This document shows, piece after piece, positions 22,718-34,352 of a stretch of DNA of 64,000 nucleotides. Source of the DNA: Anaeramoeba flamelloides. Lineage: Eukaryota; Metamonada; Anaeramoebidae. The stretch spans positions 4,149,501-4,213,500 of the forward strand of contig JANTQA010000036.1 of the NCBI GenBank assembly GCA_027625915.1. The letters run 5' to 3'. How positions within the stretch are numbered: the stretch's first letter is position 1; each line of letters starts with the position of its first letter. Both the position numbers and the translations under genes were made by a program. The notes under the pieces are model-generated. The model ran no database searches and was not told the origin of the DNA. It worked only from the letters and a program-made list of their open reading frames with translations.

Positions 22718-25700
22718 TTAAAATCTAAAGAAAAACCCCGTTGAATTTTTTTTTTTATTATCTTTCTGTTTCGAATTTTGCAATTTTTTTTTCCTTCTTA
22801 GCTCTCTTTTTCTTTTCTTTTCGAGCATGATTTGCTCTTGTAGTTCCCTTTGGTAACGTTCCTTTTCGGATCTAATTTTTTCAAAAACAGGCCGATAGGC
22901 GCGCAATGACAATAAATTAATCATTTTCATATGTTGGGTTTGTTCACTGATGAGGTCCAAAATGAGGTTGTGCTTTTTTTTCATCCCTGTTCTTTTCATA
23001 AATTCTTTCACGTCTTCGTTGATGATATCTAATTTCATATTGGAGTTATTTACCATTTGCTCATAGATTGTTTCAACGTCCTGGTTCTCGTCTACGCTGG
23101 GGATTGAAGGGTTTAAATATTTAAATCCGGCTCTTTTGAGTCTTAAGATCAGGGCATAAAACATTTCCAAAAAGAATCTATTTGTTTGGATCAATTTAAA
23201 TGTTGAGGTGATTTCTGAGATGTCGAGTTTGTGTTGTTTCTTTTGATTGTTTGTTCTTTGTTTAATTTTTTTTCGAACCTTTTCGGTGAATGTTAAATTT
23301 TTTTTTAAATCAGTTTGGATTTTTTTACCCAGCTTGCCATTAAGAGAAATGTGCTTCATTTTGTTTAGTGGTGTCGAATTATTTAATTGGGTGATGTTTT
23401 CAATTCCATTTAATGAGATTTCATTATTTATTTTTGGAATTAAATCTAAATTTAAATTTGTTGAAAATTGTTGATCATTATTAGTATTGATTTCAAATAA
23501 TCCATCATTTGGTAATTTTGTTTTTTTTTCATTTCCAATTAATTTTTTTAAATTTTGACTTGATTCTCTGCTACCATTGCCATTATTTAGTTTCAAATTA
23601 TCATCAACATTATCTTCTACATTATCACCAACATTATCATTATCGTCGTCATCATCATCATGATCTTCTGAATTTTCATTATCAACACCTTCTTGATCAT
23701 CATTAGAATTAGTCAATTGGATGTTAATTCCTTGGTTATGGTTTGGTTCGTTTCCATCAAAATTGTCATTTTCTGAAAAGTCAGAATAAATTTCACTAGC
23801 AGTTTCGTCTTCAGAATTGGTATTTGATAAAGAATTAGAATAAATTGGCTTTTCAATTAAATTCTTTCTTAACTCTGAAATTAATTGATTTTTATCATTA
23901 ACTGATTCTTCTAATTTGGAGTTTTCCTTTTGATAATTATTTTTTTTAATCTTTAAATTATTAATTTTCTTTTTTAAACTTTGGATTTTTTCGTTAATTT
24001 TCTTCTTCTCGTTTTCTAAATTTTCATTTGTCATTTTCAAATTTCTTAATGATAATAAATGCTCAGAATTTTGGAATTTATATTTTTCATTTTCTTTCAT
24101 TAACTGTTTATTTAGCTTGATATTATTAATATTTTCCTTTTGGTTTTGTTCGAATTTCAATTTCAGATCTTTGAATTGTTGTTTATTATTTTTTAAATCG
24201 TTTTCTATTCTCTCAAATAATATATTTTTTTTTTCAATTTCAATACCTAATTTGGTTATTTCCAATTCCTTTTCTTTTCTTAATTGTTTTTCTTTATTTA
24301 TTTTTTTTTTTAGTTTGAAAGTATCCTTATTATCATTATCATTAATCTTTTGATTATTATTCTTCTCATCATCATCATTATCATCATCATCATTATTATT
24401 ATTATTACCATCATTATCGTTGTAGATGTCGTTTTTATTTTTAGTTTTGGTTTTTTTCCATTTTTTTTTAATTTTATTTAATTCTATTTCATTTTTTTTT
24501 AATAAATTTTCCATTTTTACTGATAATTGTTCTTTTTCTTTTTCCAGATTTTGATTTTTGGATTTGATTTTATTGGTCTTTTCTTTTCTTTTCAATAATT
24601 TTTTATTTATTTTTTCATTTTTCATTTGTATATTTTCCAATCTTTCAGTTAATTTTGCGTTTTCTAATTCATGTGTATGCAATTTTTTAGTAATCTCTTT
24701 ATTACCTTCAATTAAATCATTCAATTGGTTCATTTTCATTTTATATTCTGTTAATTCTTGGATATTTGATTGTAATTGTTCATGAAGTTTTAATTCTTCT
24801 TTTCTTTGCTTGTCATTTTCATTTCTTAATCTTTCAGACAAATTATTTATTAACACTAATTTTTCCTTGTATTTTTCAATTTCGATATTTTGTTTGTTAA
24901 TGGTTTCAACAAATAATTTATTTTGTTCATTCTTTTGAACATTATTTAATTCTTCCAATTCCTTTAATTTTAATTTTAGTCTCAATTCTTCATTTTCATT
25001 TTGGCTTTGGTTTTGGTTTTGGCTATTACTAATCTGACTATTTGTATTCGTATTTTGTTGTTTTTTTAAAATTAATTCCATTTCCTTTTCCTTTTGATTT
25101 AATTTTCCAATGCTTTTTAAATTGCTTTCTTTTAAATTTTCAATTTCCTTCTCCTTATTTGATATTTTTTTTTCAATTTCTGTAAATTCCTTTTTGAATT
25201 GATTTGCTTTGTCTAGATGGTCTTCATATTTTATTTTTAAGTTATGTTTTTTTTCTCTTAATTTTTTTATTTGTTGATTTTTCCTTTCGGATTTGGAAAT
25301 AATATCTCGGATTTGAGATTCTTGTTCAATATTTTCATCTCTCAATTTTTCAATTACTCGCGATTTTCGTTTTAATAGGTTTTCGGAACCTGTCAGATCA
25401 GTTTTTAATTTCTCAATTAATTTGTTTGAATCTTGATATTGATCATTAATTTGGTTTTTTTCTTGAACAATTTTCTTAATTTCCTCCTTCTTTTCCGTTA
25501 TTTCCTTTTTTTGTTCCAGGATTTTTTCATTGTGCTCCTTGATTTCTTGATCCTTCTCAATAATCAATGCCGATAAGGTCTGAATTTGATGCTCACTTTG
25601 TACAAATTTTAACTCATCCCCAATGGCGCCAGTTTCGCTGGCATATTTGACATTCATGAGATCAATTACGCCATTCAATCTTTCGATTTCCTTTCTCAGT

Positions 25701-27001
25701 TTTGATTCTTCCTTGAAATTGTCTTCCAATTTGTCAAAAATTTCCTTTTTTTCTTGTGAAACCAATTTTCTTTCATTTTCAATCAGTTGTTTCTCCTCAT
25801 TTAATTGATCATAAATCTCCTTTTTGATGTGTGTCTTTTGGATCAATTCCTTTTCAGCACTCATTATTTGATATTCTTGATCTTTTTTTTCAATTTTTAA
25901 TTTTAAATTATAATTCTCTTCTTCAATGATCCTGATTTGGTTCCTTTCACTCAGTAATTGATCCTGCTTTTTTTCCAATTTCAAATTTTCCTTTTTCAAT
26001 TCGCTTATTGCATCTTGTAATTCGATTATTTTAAATTTTGGATCCCTTTCATTATTATATTTCACCCCATTGAATAGTGGCTGTGAACTTGTACGTTGTA
26101 AACTGGTCAGCATTTTAACATTTCTTTGACTCTTTTTTTTTTGAATCAAGAGCTCATTCTCTTTTTCACATTTGACTAACTCCTTTTCAAGAAATTCAAT
26201 TTTCTTGACATAAGACTCCATTTGGAAATTCTTCTGACTAATTTTTTCTTCAATCCTGTTTGTCTTTTTCACCAACTCTTCGTTCTTCTCTTGTTCTTCA
26301 CTGAAGCTCGTTGTGAGATACCTCAGCTCTTGGCTCTTTTCTTTGTTGTCAGAGCGGATCGATTGGTTTTCATTCAAAAGCTCCTCTGCCATGCTCCGAA
26401 GCACTTTCAATTTGTTCTCAACATCCTCTCGCCTTCTCCTTTCAAGAACCAATTCCTCTTCCAGAGAATCGAGAGGCGTCGAGATACCCGATGTGTAATT
26501 GGAAACCGAGCCTGAGGAGCTAACTCTCGTTTTGTGTCTGTATTTGGATTGAAGACGTTTTTTCCTTTGTCTTTTTAATTTTTTGGTGTAGACATTCATC
26601 GGAATGGCAAAATTTTGTGGATTCCTTTCAGAATAACTTCTTGATAGCCTTTTGAATTGGTGGCCTTCTCTTTCTTGTTCTTGGGATTGTGATTGTTCTT
26701 GTGATTGTGATTGTGATTGTTCTTTTGATTGTTTTTGTTCTTGTTCTTGATCTTGATCTTGATCTTGATCTGTTTGTTGATCTTGATCTATTTGTTTTTG
26801 TTTTTCTTCTTCCTCTTTCGTTTCTTCTTCTGTATTTTTTTTCATCTTTTGGATCGATGTGATTTGATCTAAAGATTGGTTGTTGGAATAATTTTTCCTG
26901 ATGAGTTTTCTTTTTCGTTTTTTTTTCACTTGCCCATAATCAGGTTTGGAACTTTTTGTTTGTGGTTGCCGATCCTTTTTTTGTTGCCTTTTGTTGCTCA
27001 T
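22718..27001 (-). CDS. Long coiled-coil protein, 1427 residues
   Basis: Single open exon from a clear ATG. Residues 1-175 are a basic, Gln-Glu-repeat N-terminus: KKKRKRKLIRKNY near residue 30, alternating Gln-Asp and Gln-Ser-Glu runs near 70-110, and RLSRSYSERNPQNF near 118. From about 180 to 1040 the sequence is almost continuous heptad coiled coil rich in Lys, Glu, Asn and Leu. Residues of about 1085-1180 are acidic and Asp-Asn-rich. The last 160 residues look globular and helical (FLEMFYALILRLKRAGFKYL, then SLRAYRPVFEKIR) before a basic end. This resembles golgin, tether or centrosomal scaffolds in shape only; no family domain is recognised. The C-terminal globular part is the best handle for assigning function. 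GC is higher in the N- and C-terminal ends than in the coil, suggesting stronger constraint there. Confidence 0.85.
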   Translation of the reverse strand: MSNKRQQKKDRQPQTKSSKPDYGQVKKKRKRKLIRKNYSNNQSLDQITSIQKMKKNTEEETKEEEEKQKQIDQDQQTDQDQDQDQEQEQKQSKEQSQSQSQEQSQSQEQEREGHQFKRLSRSYSERNPQNFAIPMNVYTKKLKRQRKKRLQSKYRHKTRVSSSGSVSNYTSGISTPLDSLEEELVLERRRREDVENKLKVLRSMAEELLNENQSIRSDNKEKSQELRYLTTSFSEEQEKNEELVKKTNRIEEKISQKNFQMESYVKKIEFLEKELVKCEKENELLIQKKKSQRNVKMLTSLQRTSSQPLFNGVKYNNERDPKFKIIELQDAISELKKENLKLEKKQDQLLSERNQIRIIEEENYNLKLKIEKKDQEYQIMSAEKELIQKTHIKKEIYDQLNEEKQLIENERKLVSQEKKEIFDKLEDNFKEESKLRKEIERLNGVIDLMNVKYASETGAIGDELKFVQSEHQIQTLSALIIEKDQEIKEHNEKILEQKKEITEKKEEIKKIVQEKNQINDQYQDSNKLIEKLKTDLTGSENLLKRKSRVIEKLRDENIEQESQIRDIISKSERKNQQIKKLREKKHNLKIKYEDHLDKANQFKKEFTEIEKKISNKEKEIENLKESNLKSIGKLNQKEKEMELILKKQQNTNTNSQISNSQNQNQSQNENEELRLKLKLKELEELNNVQKNEQNKLFVETINKQNIEIEKYKEKLVLINNLSERLRNENDKQRKEELKLHEQLQSNIQELTEYKMKMNQLNDLIEGNKEITKKLHTHELENAKLTERLENIQMKNEKINKKLLKRKEKTNKIKSKNQNLEKEKEQLSVKMENLLKKNEIELNKIKKKWKKTKTKNKNDIYNDNDGNNNNNDDDDNDDDEKNNNQKINDNDNKDTFKLKKKINKEKQLRKEKELEITKLGIEIEKKNILFERIENDLKNNKQQFKDLKLKFEQNQKENINNIKLNKQLMKENEKYKFQNSEHLLSLRNLKMTNENLENEKKKINEKIQSLKKKINNLKIKKNNYQKENSKLEESVNDKNQLISELRKNLIEKPIYSNSLSNTNSEDETASEIYSDFSENDNFDGNEPNHNQGINIQLTNSNDDQEGVDNENSEDHDDDDDDNDNVGDNVEDNVDDNLKLNNGNGSRESSQNLKKLIGNEKKTKLPNDGLFEINTNNDQQFSTNLNLDLIPKINNEISLNGIENITQLNNSTPLNKMKHISLNGKLGKKIQTDLKKNLTFTEKVRKKIKQRTNNQKKQHKLDISEITSTFKLIQTNRFFLEMFYALILRLKRAGFKYLNPSIPSVDENQDVETIYEQMVNNSNMKLDIINEDVKEFMKRTGMKKKHNLILDLISEQTQHMKMINLLSLRAYRPVFEKIRSEKERYQRELQEQIMLEKKRKRELRRKKKLQNSKQKDNKKKNSTGFFFRF

Positions 27002-28354
27002 ACTTGTTGTGAAAGTTTATTAACAAAAAGCTTTATTATACAAAAATATAAGATGGCAGAAAACGATGGAATAAAAATTCCTAATTTTTGATGTTAAAAA
27101 ACCAAATGAAAGAAAAATGATTTATTATGAACAGGGGTATATGGTATTTTCCGTTCAACACAATGAAGATAATCGTTATCTTTTCTTCCTTTTCAATCAA
27201 ATTTTTTTAAAGGTTGTTTAATTTATTTTTTTAATTGAACATAAAAAACAGATCTTCTTGAGAATTTGGTGAAATTTAGATAACGCGTATGTTTTTTAGT
27301 GATTTTCTTGAAAGAAAAAACACTGATTAGAAATAAACAGTTTTTTTTTTTAACAGAAATATTTCTTTTTGAGATTTCTTATTTTGTTGAGAACCAAAAA
27401 TGAATGAGAAGATGTGACTAATTTTTTTTTCCTTATTTATTAACAAGTTTGTAATTTGTAATTTTTTTCAAAGGCAATTTTCTCGTTTTAAAAAGATTTC
27501 CAGAATAACTGATAGTGTTTTTGTTTTTTTGATTGGAACTTTTTTAAAGCTGAGTGTTTATGAAGAACGTTAAAGAAAACTTTCTGATAATTATTTAAAA
27601 CCTACACTTTGGACACAAAAAAGGATCGGTTGACTGAACAATTGTTAAAATAATTTTGTTTTCAACCCAGAAAAAAAGAAAAAAATCTTTTCTTTAACTC
27701 TTTCGGTAAATTTTCACACTGTTTTTTCAAGTTTTAAAAATTAGAAAATAGGATACAACAACCTTATACGATTAATCACTAATTAACAACTACAAAAGTA
27801 ATTACAAAAGGAAAACTTGAAATTGTAAATTACATAAACAATTTACTCTAACGTTGAAACAAATGACAGATAGATTTTGCAAGAGTCTAATAAAAATATT
27901 AACTTTTAATGAAAAGAATACTTATTGAAGCACATAAGTCTACAAGTTACTTCCCCAAAACCTTTCATTTTTTACTTTTCTTTCCGATTTTGCAGTATAT
28001 TCAATATTCAATAAGAAACCAAAGACCAAATCAATTTTGAAATTTACTGTTGTTAAAATAATGCGTGTTGAAAAAGTTAATGTGTGCTCCAAAATCAAAA
28101 GCGTGATTTTTTTTTAGAAAGGAACTAGATATCAGCCTATCAAAGAAGCCAACAATAAACATTAATTATTTATGGTATTGATTTCTTAAAGTTCTGTTAT
28201 TAAAAAGAAATTCTAAAAATAAAGGATCAAATTATGAACATTTATCTCAAAAAATTTAGAAAATTTATTAGATTTTTCAAAAAAAAAAACAACAAATTTC
28301 AAAAAAAAATGAGAAGATTACAGATAATTTGAATTAATTGAATGAATACTATTT
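27002..28354. other. 5' flank of the coiled-coil gene and intergenic
   Basis: No coding sequence is supported. The first few hundred bases presumably carry the promoter of the minus-strand gene at 27001. Confidence 0.35.
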
Positions 28355-28600
28355 GTTTCAACATACTGTTAATTGTAAAATAAATCGGACAAAATTTTCA
28401 TTCATCGTTCCAAAAAAAATCTTTGAAATAATCTTTGAAAATCGAATTATTTTTCAACCATATAACGTGTTTAACGTGGTTAGAGGATCGGGACTATCAA
28501 AATTCTGTATTCAAAGGATTTTTGAAATCATAATTTAATTTTGGAAAGATAAATGAAACTTTTGTCCGATTTATTTTTCAATTAATAGTAAATTGAACAA
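28355..28600. repeat. Short inverted-repeat element, copy 2
   Basis: The arms 28360-28440 and 28490-28600 are inverse of each other: AAATAAATCGGACAAAATTT on the left against its complement near 28560. It matches 4275-4514. A 66-residue plus frame across it is not taken as a gene. Confidence 0.6.
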
Positions 28601-28677
28601 AATTTTCATTCATCTTTTCATATAAGAGATTTATAAATGAATTTAACCTTACTAATTTTTACTAATCTTTCAAGAAG

Positions 28678-28780
28678 CTTAAGGGAGTAGCTACACCATA
28701 AGACATGATAAAAATTTGAGAGAGATGAGATAAGAGTATTTTATTTAAGTGGTGTGGGATCATAGATTCTCTAAATATTT
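28678..28780. repeat. Fragment of a TTAAGGG-ended repeat
   Basis: About 100 bases beginning TTAAGGGAGTAGCTAC, then AAATTTGAGAGAGATGAG. It is the reverse complement of 40092-40187. Only one end is present here. Confidence 0.6.
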
Positions 28781-28885
28781 TTTTAAAAAAATTATTTGAT
28801 ATTTTTTTTTTAGTAAATGTTTAACTATAAAAAAAAAAAGAGAAATAATTGATAAAATAGTTTTGAATTTTTTTTTTTTTTTAAA

Positions 28886-29428
28886 ATAAACTAAATTCCA
28901 AAAATTTGGGTACAGTTTAAACAGTGGAAAGAATAACAATACTACACATTATATTCAATTTGGAAATAATTTTGATTTAACAAACTATTTCATTTTTTGT
29001 CTTTTTTGTTTTGTTTTCATTTCCTATTTTGTACATACAAAATATGTTTCGTGAGATCTAGAATTTTTTTCGAATGGTTGATAGAAGGTTACTGTTGAGT
29101 TTGTTAAATTGAAAAATCACATACAATTGGTCAATGTTATCTTATCATTTGATTGATCAACAATTATTGGTGTGATTTTAGCATAATTACCAATATATTT
29201 TTTGTTCTCGCTCGTTTTATTATTTTGGATACACCGGTTTTTATTTTTTCGTTTTATATTTTTTTCGATTATTTGGATGAAAATGATTACTTATTAAAAC
29301 ATTAATACTCTGTAACTTAAACTGTGATTTAATAGTAATTTTGAAAAAATATAATAAATTGTTTTTTTTTTTTTGCCTATTTTTGATTTTGGATGTGTCC
29401 AAATTTTTGGAATGGGGTTTTATTTTTT
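28886..29428 (+). mobile_element. Non-autonomous element, TCCAAAAATTTGG family, copy B
   Basis: Begins ATTCCAAAAATTTGGGTACA and ends GTGTCCAAATTTTTGGAAT, an inverted end of about 20 bases. Internally parallel to copy C (52248-52797) throughout, including AATGGTTGATA and CTCGTTT blocks. Non-coding, about 540 bases. Confidence 0.7.
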
Positions 29429-30307
29429 TTTTGGGAAGATAATTTTAGATTCTTAGAATAAAACTTCAAGCCTATTTTTGTTTTTTAGTATGCTCAAATT
29501 TCCCAAATGAAGTTTGGTTTTGTAAAATTGATATTTCTAAAATAGTCATTTTTTTTTATATTAATATCAGAATTATTATCATAGCATAGATATAAATTCT
29601 TTCCAATTCCACCAACGAATTTTTTTTTTATATATCAATTTTGGAAATCGAAACAGAAAAAAATTCAACATTATCTTGTAACAGATGTATAAAAGGATTC
29701 ATTACCTAATGGTGAATTTAAAAATTACCAAATTGAAGTAAAAAACAACTTACCAGCTAGATTGTTTATTAATAAAAAAATATAATTTGAAAATGAACCA
29801 TCCCTAAATTAGATTCTACAAACTTTTATACCCTACATAATGACCCACCCACCACCTCACTTTCTAGAAAAACCAAATGGTGTAAATTAAAACATTCCTT
29901 TTTATTCAAGGAATTATGATTTTTTTTTTCTGTGTCGGTGTTACAATTTGTTTTCAAAGTGATATTTTGATTGACAATTTATAATAAAATCGGATTCGAT
30001 ATAAAATTAAATAAAATAATTTATATCTCCCGAACACAAAAATAAAAAGATAACAAAATTATTTCATAAAATAAAGAATATTATTATCGGTAAAATTGAT
30101 GAAAATCAAAAAAAAATTAAAAAAAAAATATTCCTAAATTAAAAATTAAATCAAGACAAATAACAAAAAAATTATCCTTTCCCAAAAAAGAATAGAATTC
30201 TGAGAAAAAGTGAAATTGAAAAATTAAATAATTGTTCACAAATATTCAATGAGTAGGAAAGAAAAGATATATATTATTTCCTAATTTTTACTTTTTTTTT
30301 TCACTGG
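29429..30307. other. Intergenic, no gene supported
   Basis: AT-rich, and includes the probable 3' flank of the minus-strand gene ending at 30308. A weak CAAATTTCCCAAATGAAG motif near 29500 recalls the end of the adjacent element family. Confidence 0.35.
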
Positions 30308-30850
30308 CTATTTTCTTTTCCAAGTGTTGAATATTTCCTCTTGTTTCTCGAGATCAATATCCAAAAATTGTTCGAATAATTTAAAATCTTTTGGGTTTTT
30401 TAAAAGATCAAACATTGGTTTACATTTTGATATCTCGTCAAGTTTTAATTGGTGTTTTGTATTATAATCAAATTCTGGATCTGAAGAAAGAGAAGCTCTC
30501 TTGGCATAAAAACGATTCTTTCTACAATTTTCCCTCTTTGATCTTTTGTATCTGGAAGTTAATGAACCACGTGATGCATCATTTGTAGGTTGGGTGTCGT
30601 CTCGAGGTTTATATCTCATAATCGAAGATTCCATATCAAAAGGAGTTATTATTGTAGAGTTTAAAACTGGTTTTGTTGATCGATCAACTTCAACAAACTT
30701 GGTCACAAGCAAATTTTCATGGTTTTTTTCTTCGTCATAACCTTCTTCAGGTAAACAAAAAGAGACCCTTTTAGTACGAAGCTTACAAACCAGTAATTTT
30801 CTTTTTGTATTATTATAGGTAATCTTTGGGTTTAATTGTACTGTACTCAT
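30308..30850 (-). CDS. 180-residue protein with an RVxF-type PP1 docking motif
   Basis: Single exon, ATG at 30850, stop at 30308. The family is not recognised. Near residue 27 it has KRVSF within RTKRVSFCLPEEG, a textbook match to the RVxF motif by which regulatory proteins dock on protein phosphatase 1. The motif is preceded by basic and followed by acidic residues, as in true docking sites. The middle (residues 50-125) is Ser-Thr-Arg-rich and probably disordered (RGSLTSRYKRSKRENCRKN). The C-terminal 45 residues look helical (LLKNPKDFKLFEQFLDIDL). GC is higher than in the flanks and codon choice is consistent over the whole frame, which supports a real gene. A role as PP1 regulator is inference from one short motif. 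Confidence 0.7.
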   Translation of the reverse strand: MSTVQLNPKITYNNTKRKLLVCKLRTKRVSFCLPEEGYDEEKNHENLLVTKFVEVDRSTKPVLNSTIITPFDMESSIMRYKPRDDTQPTNDASRGSLTSRYKRSKRENCRKNRFYAKRASLSSDPEFDYNTKHQLKLDEISKCKPMFDLLKNPKDFKLFEQFLDIDLEKQEEIFNTWKRK

Positions 30851-31984
30851 TTTTTATTTTTGTGTTTAGGGAGATAATAAGTAAAAAAAGGAATGTGTAA
30901 AAATACAAAGGGAGAAAAAAAAAAATGAACTCTAAACAAAAGAAATCTTCTTGCAAAAAAAATGAACCTGAAAGAAACAATTTTTCACTTCCTCTCTGAA
31001 TTGATCTTATGGTGGCCTTCTAAGAAAAATTTTTTTGTTTCCCAAGAAAGACTAAGGTTATATTTTGACTCTGCGATTTAATTACGTTATGATCAAAAAA
31101 ATAAATCTTCTTTCTTGAACTATCCACTTTTTTATTGGACAAAATGTATTCTTCAGTTTCTAAAACCTATTGTTTCATTATTTCAATTAATTTTTTCAGA
31201 AGTAAATTAATAGGTGTGAAATAATTGGAAAGAAAAAAAATTTGAGAGTCAATTTCAAAAATATCAAAGAACCTACTCAAACCAAAACCAAACCCATCAA
31301 AAATATAAAGTTTGTAAAAATTTGTAAAAAATAGATCAAGACAAAGTAAATTTTTTTTAAACCCTTTTCTTTATGGAAATTGAAAAGTTATTGTTTTTGA
31401 TCCCAATGATTTCTTTGGAAAAACACAGAATTAATACTCGGTTAATTTAAAGATTATTCAAAAGAGATATTTCTAATGCCAGAGATAATTAAATAAATAT
31501 CATTCGTTTGTGGGTCTAGCTTCCACCATAAAAGCTTTTTGTGCCTGGTGAGTGACTTATACCTAAAAATGATATTATGAAATTGGTTATCTTATTGTTC
31601 AAACAATTCTAATAAGAAAAAAAAATTATAGGATCTAAACAAAGATCAAATAAAAAAATAAAAAGTTTCTAAAATTTAAATTACAATAAATGGAATTTTG
31701 AAAAAACATACATATTAATAGTTTTAATTTTTAGGGCTTGTGATTAAAAAACACTTTTAATATAAAAGAGAGATTTTGAAGTGATTAAATTTATTAATCA
31801 TTTATCATTGAGCGAATAAATACTGTGAATCAAAAGTATTTTATACTTGATTTTAGTTTCTAAAAATAAAAATTAAGAATAAAATGTGTATAATAAAAGA
31901 GTAAATCAAAGAAATAGATAAAAATGAAGAATAAAAAATAAAGAATAAATAGAGAAAAAAGAATAAGAATTTATAAATAAACCC
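30851..31984. other. 5' flank of the RVxF protein gene and intergenic
   Basis: No gene. A short patch at about 31505-31560 is less AT-rich than its surroundings, but forms no tRNA or recognised RNA. Confidence 0.35.
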
Positions 31985-32525
31985 CAATTCAAAATTTTTA
32001 ACACACCAAAATTCAATTTGTGAAGAAAAAAAACTTATTTAATCAATTCAAGAAGATTTACCAAATTAGAGAACCATTCACTAATTGAAATGTTAACACT
32101 TCTTCATAAATTACAATACTCAAAAAACAATAAATAAATAATTATCAATACAAATAAATCATGGGTGTGTTAAAAATTTTGGAGAGAGAAAAACAATTAA
32201 ATACATTAGTAAATTTGTTTAAATTCTATTAGGATTATTGATCGATCAAAGGTTAGATACTACCAACTAATTTTATTTGAGTTCTTCTATTTTGAACAAC
32301 CCTTGACTTTAACCATAATATCAATTGTTCAAAAAAATTTTGATCCAACGAAACAAATTACGTAATTCAAACAATGAAATCAAAACAAAAACTAAAAGAT
32401 GAAAAAATGATTTTCATATTTTACAAAAATCAAAATTATCTCCAATTTCAATGAAATTGTATTATTGTGATTGTTTGGAACGTTTTAGCTGTGTGGAAAA
32501 TTTTGAATTTTAGTTTAGATAATAA
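31985..32525 (-). mobile_element. Non-autonomous element, TCCAAAAATTTGG family, copy D
   Basis: Inverse orientation to copies B and C. Closely matches copy E (50083-50605), with AATAAATCATGGGTGTGTTA and TTATTTGAGTTCTTCTATTT in both. The ends are degenerate (CAATTCAAAATTTTTAACAC and GGAAAATTTTGAATTTTAGT). Non-coding. Confidence 0.65.
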
Positions 32526-32649
32526 AAAAAGTTTAAAGTTATCTTAATTGAAATGAATTTGCCTAACTTTAAAAGATCTACAAACATTTGAATTTTGAAG
32601 CGGTGTATTCTTATATGTTTCCTTCCAGTTTTTAGGAAATATTCAACAA

Positions 32650-33540
32650 CCAGTCCCACTTGTAGGAACAAACTTTTAAACAAAAATTAAAGCACAAAAA
32701 AAATTTCATTTCTAGGCACATTTTTTGAAATTTTTTTTTTAAGGGTCTAGTCATTTACCATTATTTTCACGTTACTCAAGGGGTGAACCGAGACCAAAAA
32801 GGTTATTGTGAAATAGCCCTTCTTTTGATTGACAAAATTCGAATAACTAAAAAAAAAATTCCATTGGATCATCTTTGACAGAAAATTCAACGAAGAAAAA
32901 TAAATTTATAAGAGTTCTCAATTTCAAAAAATCAAATTTTAAAAAAAAAAATTCATCTTTTCTATTTCCAAATGGTTAAATTTCTTTAATTTAAAACAAA
33001 TTGCTTTCTTGAAGTTCGCAATCAATTTAATTCGGTCTAATCTGATTTATGGTTATTTTGTAACTCTCTAAATTTGACCAAGTAAGGATTAGGTAAAATT
33101 CTTAAGATAAAAATATTTCATTTGAAAAAAGAAAAAAAAGAAAAAAAAAATCACCGAGATCTCAAAAAGAGCCAAAGAGCAATACTTCAAAACTGACAAA
33201 GTTGTTTTCAAAATTCTAATTCACAACCATTCTAATTGTAAATTGAGTGTCGCTCTCTCGGCACTTTTTTCTAAAAATGTCCTCATTTTTGGTTGTTGAT
33301 TTTTAGAGATCGAACGTACAGCATAGGTTGGTTGGTTTTTGATTGGTGTTAGGTCCTCATAAAAATTACTAAAAAGTTTCTTTCCATTTCAGAAAAAAAT
33401 ATTTCATCGTAATGAATAGACCCTTAAAACAAATTATTATACGAGAATTTGAATTTTGTACTTTAATTTGAGATTTCATTTACCTCTTAAATTCATTTTA
33501 AAGTTTGTACCTTAAACTGGAACTTATTGTAAAAGGTCAG
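32650..33540. mobile_element. Degenerate Tc1/mariner-like non-autonomous element
   Basis: The inverted arms of about 100 bases run from AGTCCCACTTGTAGGAACAA to TTGTACCTTAAACTGGAACT. The inner limits AAGGGTCTAGTCATT and AATGAATAGACCCTT also pair. Related to the cleaner element at 34353-34554. The interior has no transposase. Confidence 0.5.
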
Positions 33541-33730
33541 TTCCATTTTTAAGACACAAACTTTCAATGAAATTTAAAACACAAATAAATCTCAAATTTA
33601 AGGCACATTTTTTGAAATTTTTTATTTTACAATTTATTTTACTAGAATTTGAATTTTGTGCCTTTATTTTGAGTTTTTTTTACACCTTAAATTTCGTTGA
33701 AAGTTTATACCTTAAAAGTTGAACTGTTCA
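33541..33730. mobile_element. Small hairpin element related to 34353-34554, worn copy
   Basis: About 190 bases. GTTCCATTTTTAAGACACAA on the left and TTATACCTTAAAAGTTGAAC on the right are inverse versions of the ends of the 34353-34554 element. Both share the centre TTTACAATTTATTTTACTAG. Confidence 0.6.
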
Positions 33731-34352
33731 TAATAATTTATGGAAAATAGTAGCTTTAAAAAGTTGGATTCTGAGTCAATTGGGTAATCTTTCATTAATC
33801 TATAAATTGATAGATAGATCTGGAAAAATTATTTTTGTAGGCTTTTTCTTGATTGTTTTCAATTTATTTCTTTTCATTAAATAACTTTCCCAGATATTCG
33901 ATCCTATTTATTTTTCATAATTATTCTTACTATATTATGGTTGTAAATATATTTTCACCCAAATCTCATCTTTTATAAGATATACTTAAAACGTAAAAAT
34001 GAATAAAAAAAAAACAATAATTATTATTGAAAAAAGATCATTTCTCTAATAATTTCAATTAATGAAAATGTTTAAGAAATTATGATATTGTATTAAAAAT
34101 CTGATTTATTATAATTATTTTTAATGAAAATTGGTGATTCAAAAATATTCTCAGCTGATCCTTTGAAACACGAAATTTAATTATAGTTTTTATAGATGCT
34201 ATACTATAGAAAATATTTTAACTCATCAAATATTTTTTATTTAAAATATGAAAAAAGAGTTATTTTAAACATATACAAGAAAATTGGTGATTTAAAAACA
34301 AGAAATACAACCAATTCCATTTTTATACACTATATATATATATCTAAATATA

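Noticed and set aside
31500-31565. Less AT-rich patch as an RNA gene
   Set aside because: No cloverleaf, no box C/D or H/ACA pattern, and no terminator arrangement could be made out.
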